A stretch of 7,416 nt of DNA from Pseudomonadota bacterium. Its GTDB lineage: Bacteria; Pseudomonadota; Alphaproteobacteria; Rhizobiales; Hyphomicrobiaceae. This document shows positions 6,917 to 7,416 of the stretch, in pieces (the first letter of the stretch is position 1; each line of letters starts with the position of its first letter). Made by a program: the position numbers and the translations under genes. Under the pieces are notes generated by a model. It made no database searches. It was not told the DNA's origin and worked only from the letters and a program-made list of their open reading frames with translations. The DNA lies in contig QGVC01000177.1 of assembly GCA_003242645.1 (NCBI GenBank), positions 1-7,416 on the forward strand, in the 5' to 3' direction.

Positions 6917-7087
6917 GAGCGCTCACCTCTCAAAGCCGAGTAACGCGCGGGCTGTCGCAGGGTTCGCCGTGGCTCGAGCGCAGTCTGCCTGCGTGCTGAA
7001 AAAATGCGCTTTCTCCACAAACGGATGGCGAAAATCTCAGATGCTTGATAAGCCTGCCCGGGGAGTCGCGAGCGATGAGAAAGCGCC
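6917..7087. promoter_or_regulatory. Divergent promoter region between sdhB and the ABC ATPase gene, with an inverted repeat
   Basis: These 171 nt separate divergent genes and should hold both promoters. I cannot name a convincing -35/-10 pair on either strand. GCGCTTTCTC (7006-7015) is repeated exactly in inverted orientation as GAGAAAGCGC (7077-7086). The right arm lies directly before the TTG start at 7088 and covers its likely ribosome site. A run of six A (6999-7004) borders the left arm. The arms could be paired operator half-sites or an RNA stem. Confidence 0.4.
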
Positions 7088-7416
7088 TTGCTCAAGGTCG
7101 ATAAATTGAAGGTCGGCACGCTGCCGCCTCTCTCGTTTGCGGTTGCCGGTGCCGAGTGCCTGTCCATCGAGGGCCCATCCGGCTGCGGGAAAACCAGGCT
7201 CTTGCGTGCCATCGCTGATCTCGATGACGCCGAAGGCTATGTGACGCTGGATGGAGTGGAGCGGCGGGAGATGTCAGGGCCGCAATGGCGCCGGCAGGTG
7301 CGCTATTTTGCGGGCGAACCGGGGTGGGGGGGGGCGGCGGCAGGTGGAGATGTTTCCCAGACAGCGAATACAGGCAGGCTGGGACGGGTGGCGAAACCAC
7401 AGGGCATAGTACTACG
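7088..7416 (+). CDS. ABC transporter ATP-binding protein, FetA/YbbL-like, N-terminal part (3' cut by window, frame disturbed)
   Basis: An in-frame TGA at 7076 limits the start; TTG at 7088 is the first start-like codon, and a second TTG at 7106 is possible. About 80 residues read as an ABC ATPase nucleotide-binding domain. An opening strand is followed by PPLSFAVAGAECLSIEGPSG, with Walker A GPSGCGKT at residues 29-36. Then come TLDGVERREMSGPQWRRQVR and YFAGEPGW. The order and the Q-W-R-R-Q-V segment resemble the FetA/YbbL type, which pairs with a FetB/YbbM permease; that partner would lie beyond the window. The Q-loop glutamine expected after Y-x-A appears to be Gly. After residue 80, at a G-rich run (nine G at 7326-7334), the ABC-like reading breaks. 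Family-like residues (FPDSE) reappear in another frame near 7354 and the original frame resumes near the end (PQGIVLR). Compensating indels or poor sequence at a contig end are the likely reasons. Walker B and signature motifs are outside the window. Confidence 0.75.
   Translation, partial: MLKVDKLKVGTLPPLSFAVAGAECLSIEGPSGCGKTRLLRAIADLDDAEGYVTLDGVERREMSGPQWRRQVRYFAGEPGWGGAAAGGDVSQTANTGRLGRVAKPQGIVL

Noticed and set aside
7045..7050. TTGATA as an FNR half-site or -35 element
   Set aside because: No matching ATCAA half-site and no -10 at proper spacing were found; a single hexamer is not evidence.
7092..7400. Minus-strand open frame at the right end
   Set aside because: It opposes the Walker A-bearing ABC frame and passes through the suspect G-rich segment as a proline run.

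Overview
The window looks like ordinary chromosome from a GC-rich (roughly 60% by eye) alphaproteobacterium, probably of the Hyphomicrobiales. The SdhB N-terminus and the HolC resemble alphaproteobacterial members of their families, and most genes begin with GTG or TTG. Exact genus cannot be read from the sequence. There are no tRNA or rRNA genes, insertion sequences or CRISPR arrays. Eight protein genes fill the window, the first and last cut by its edges.

Layout: (1) 1-348 (+) is the C-terminal part of a MarR-family regulator. (2) 493-942 (+) is holC, the chi subunit of DNA polymerase III. (3) 1050-2441 (-) is a sodium:solute symporter family permease, convergent with holC across a hairpin. 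(4) 2649-4451 (+) is an exported, membrane-anchored 600-residue protein of unknown function, divergent from the symporter. It is followed after 10 nt by (5) 4462-4782 (+), a YbjQ/UPF0145 family protein, so the two form a probable operon. (6) 4815-6134 (-) is ndh, a type II NADH:quinone dehydrogenase. It is coupled through a TGATG overlap to (7) 6134-6916 (-), a succinate dehydrogenase iron-sulfur subunit (sdhB). (8) 7088-7416 (+) is the N-terminal part of a FetA/YbbL-like ABC ATPase, divergent from sdhB and with a disrupted reading frame near the window edge.

The most notable block is sdhB-ndh. An SdhB with all eleven cluster cysteines begins a two-gene unit with a non-proton-pumping NADH dehydrogenase. 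No sdhA, sdhC or sdhD is adjacent on either side within the window. This SdhB also lacks the usual Arg-Cys-His triplet next to the quinone site and has Gly-Cys-Arg instead. Both proteins would feed electrons to the quinone pool, or the SdhB may have a non-standard partner; the sequence alone cannot decide.

The second notable block is the exported helical protein plus YbjQ. Its translation start lies just behind a perfect 8-bp inverted repeat that could mask the ribosome binding site. Its C-terminal half has short helical repeats reminiscent of FliG/MgtE-N domains. This pair is the part of the window whose function I cannot name.
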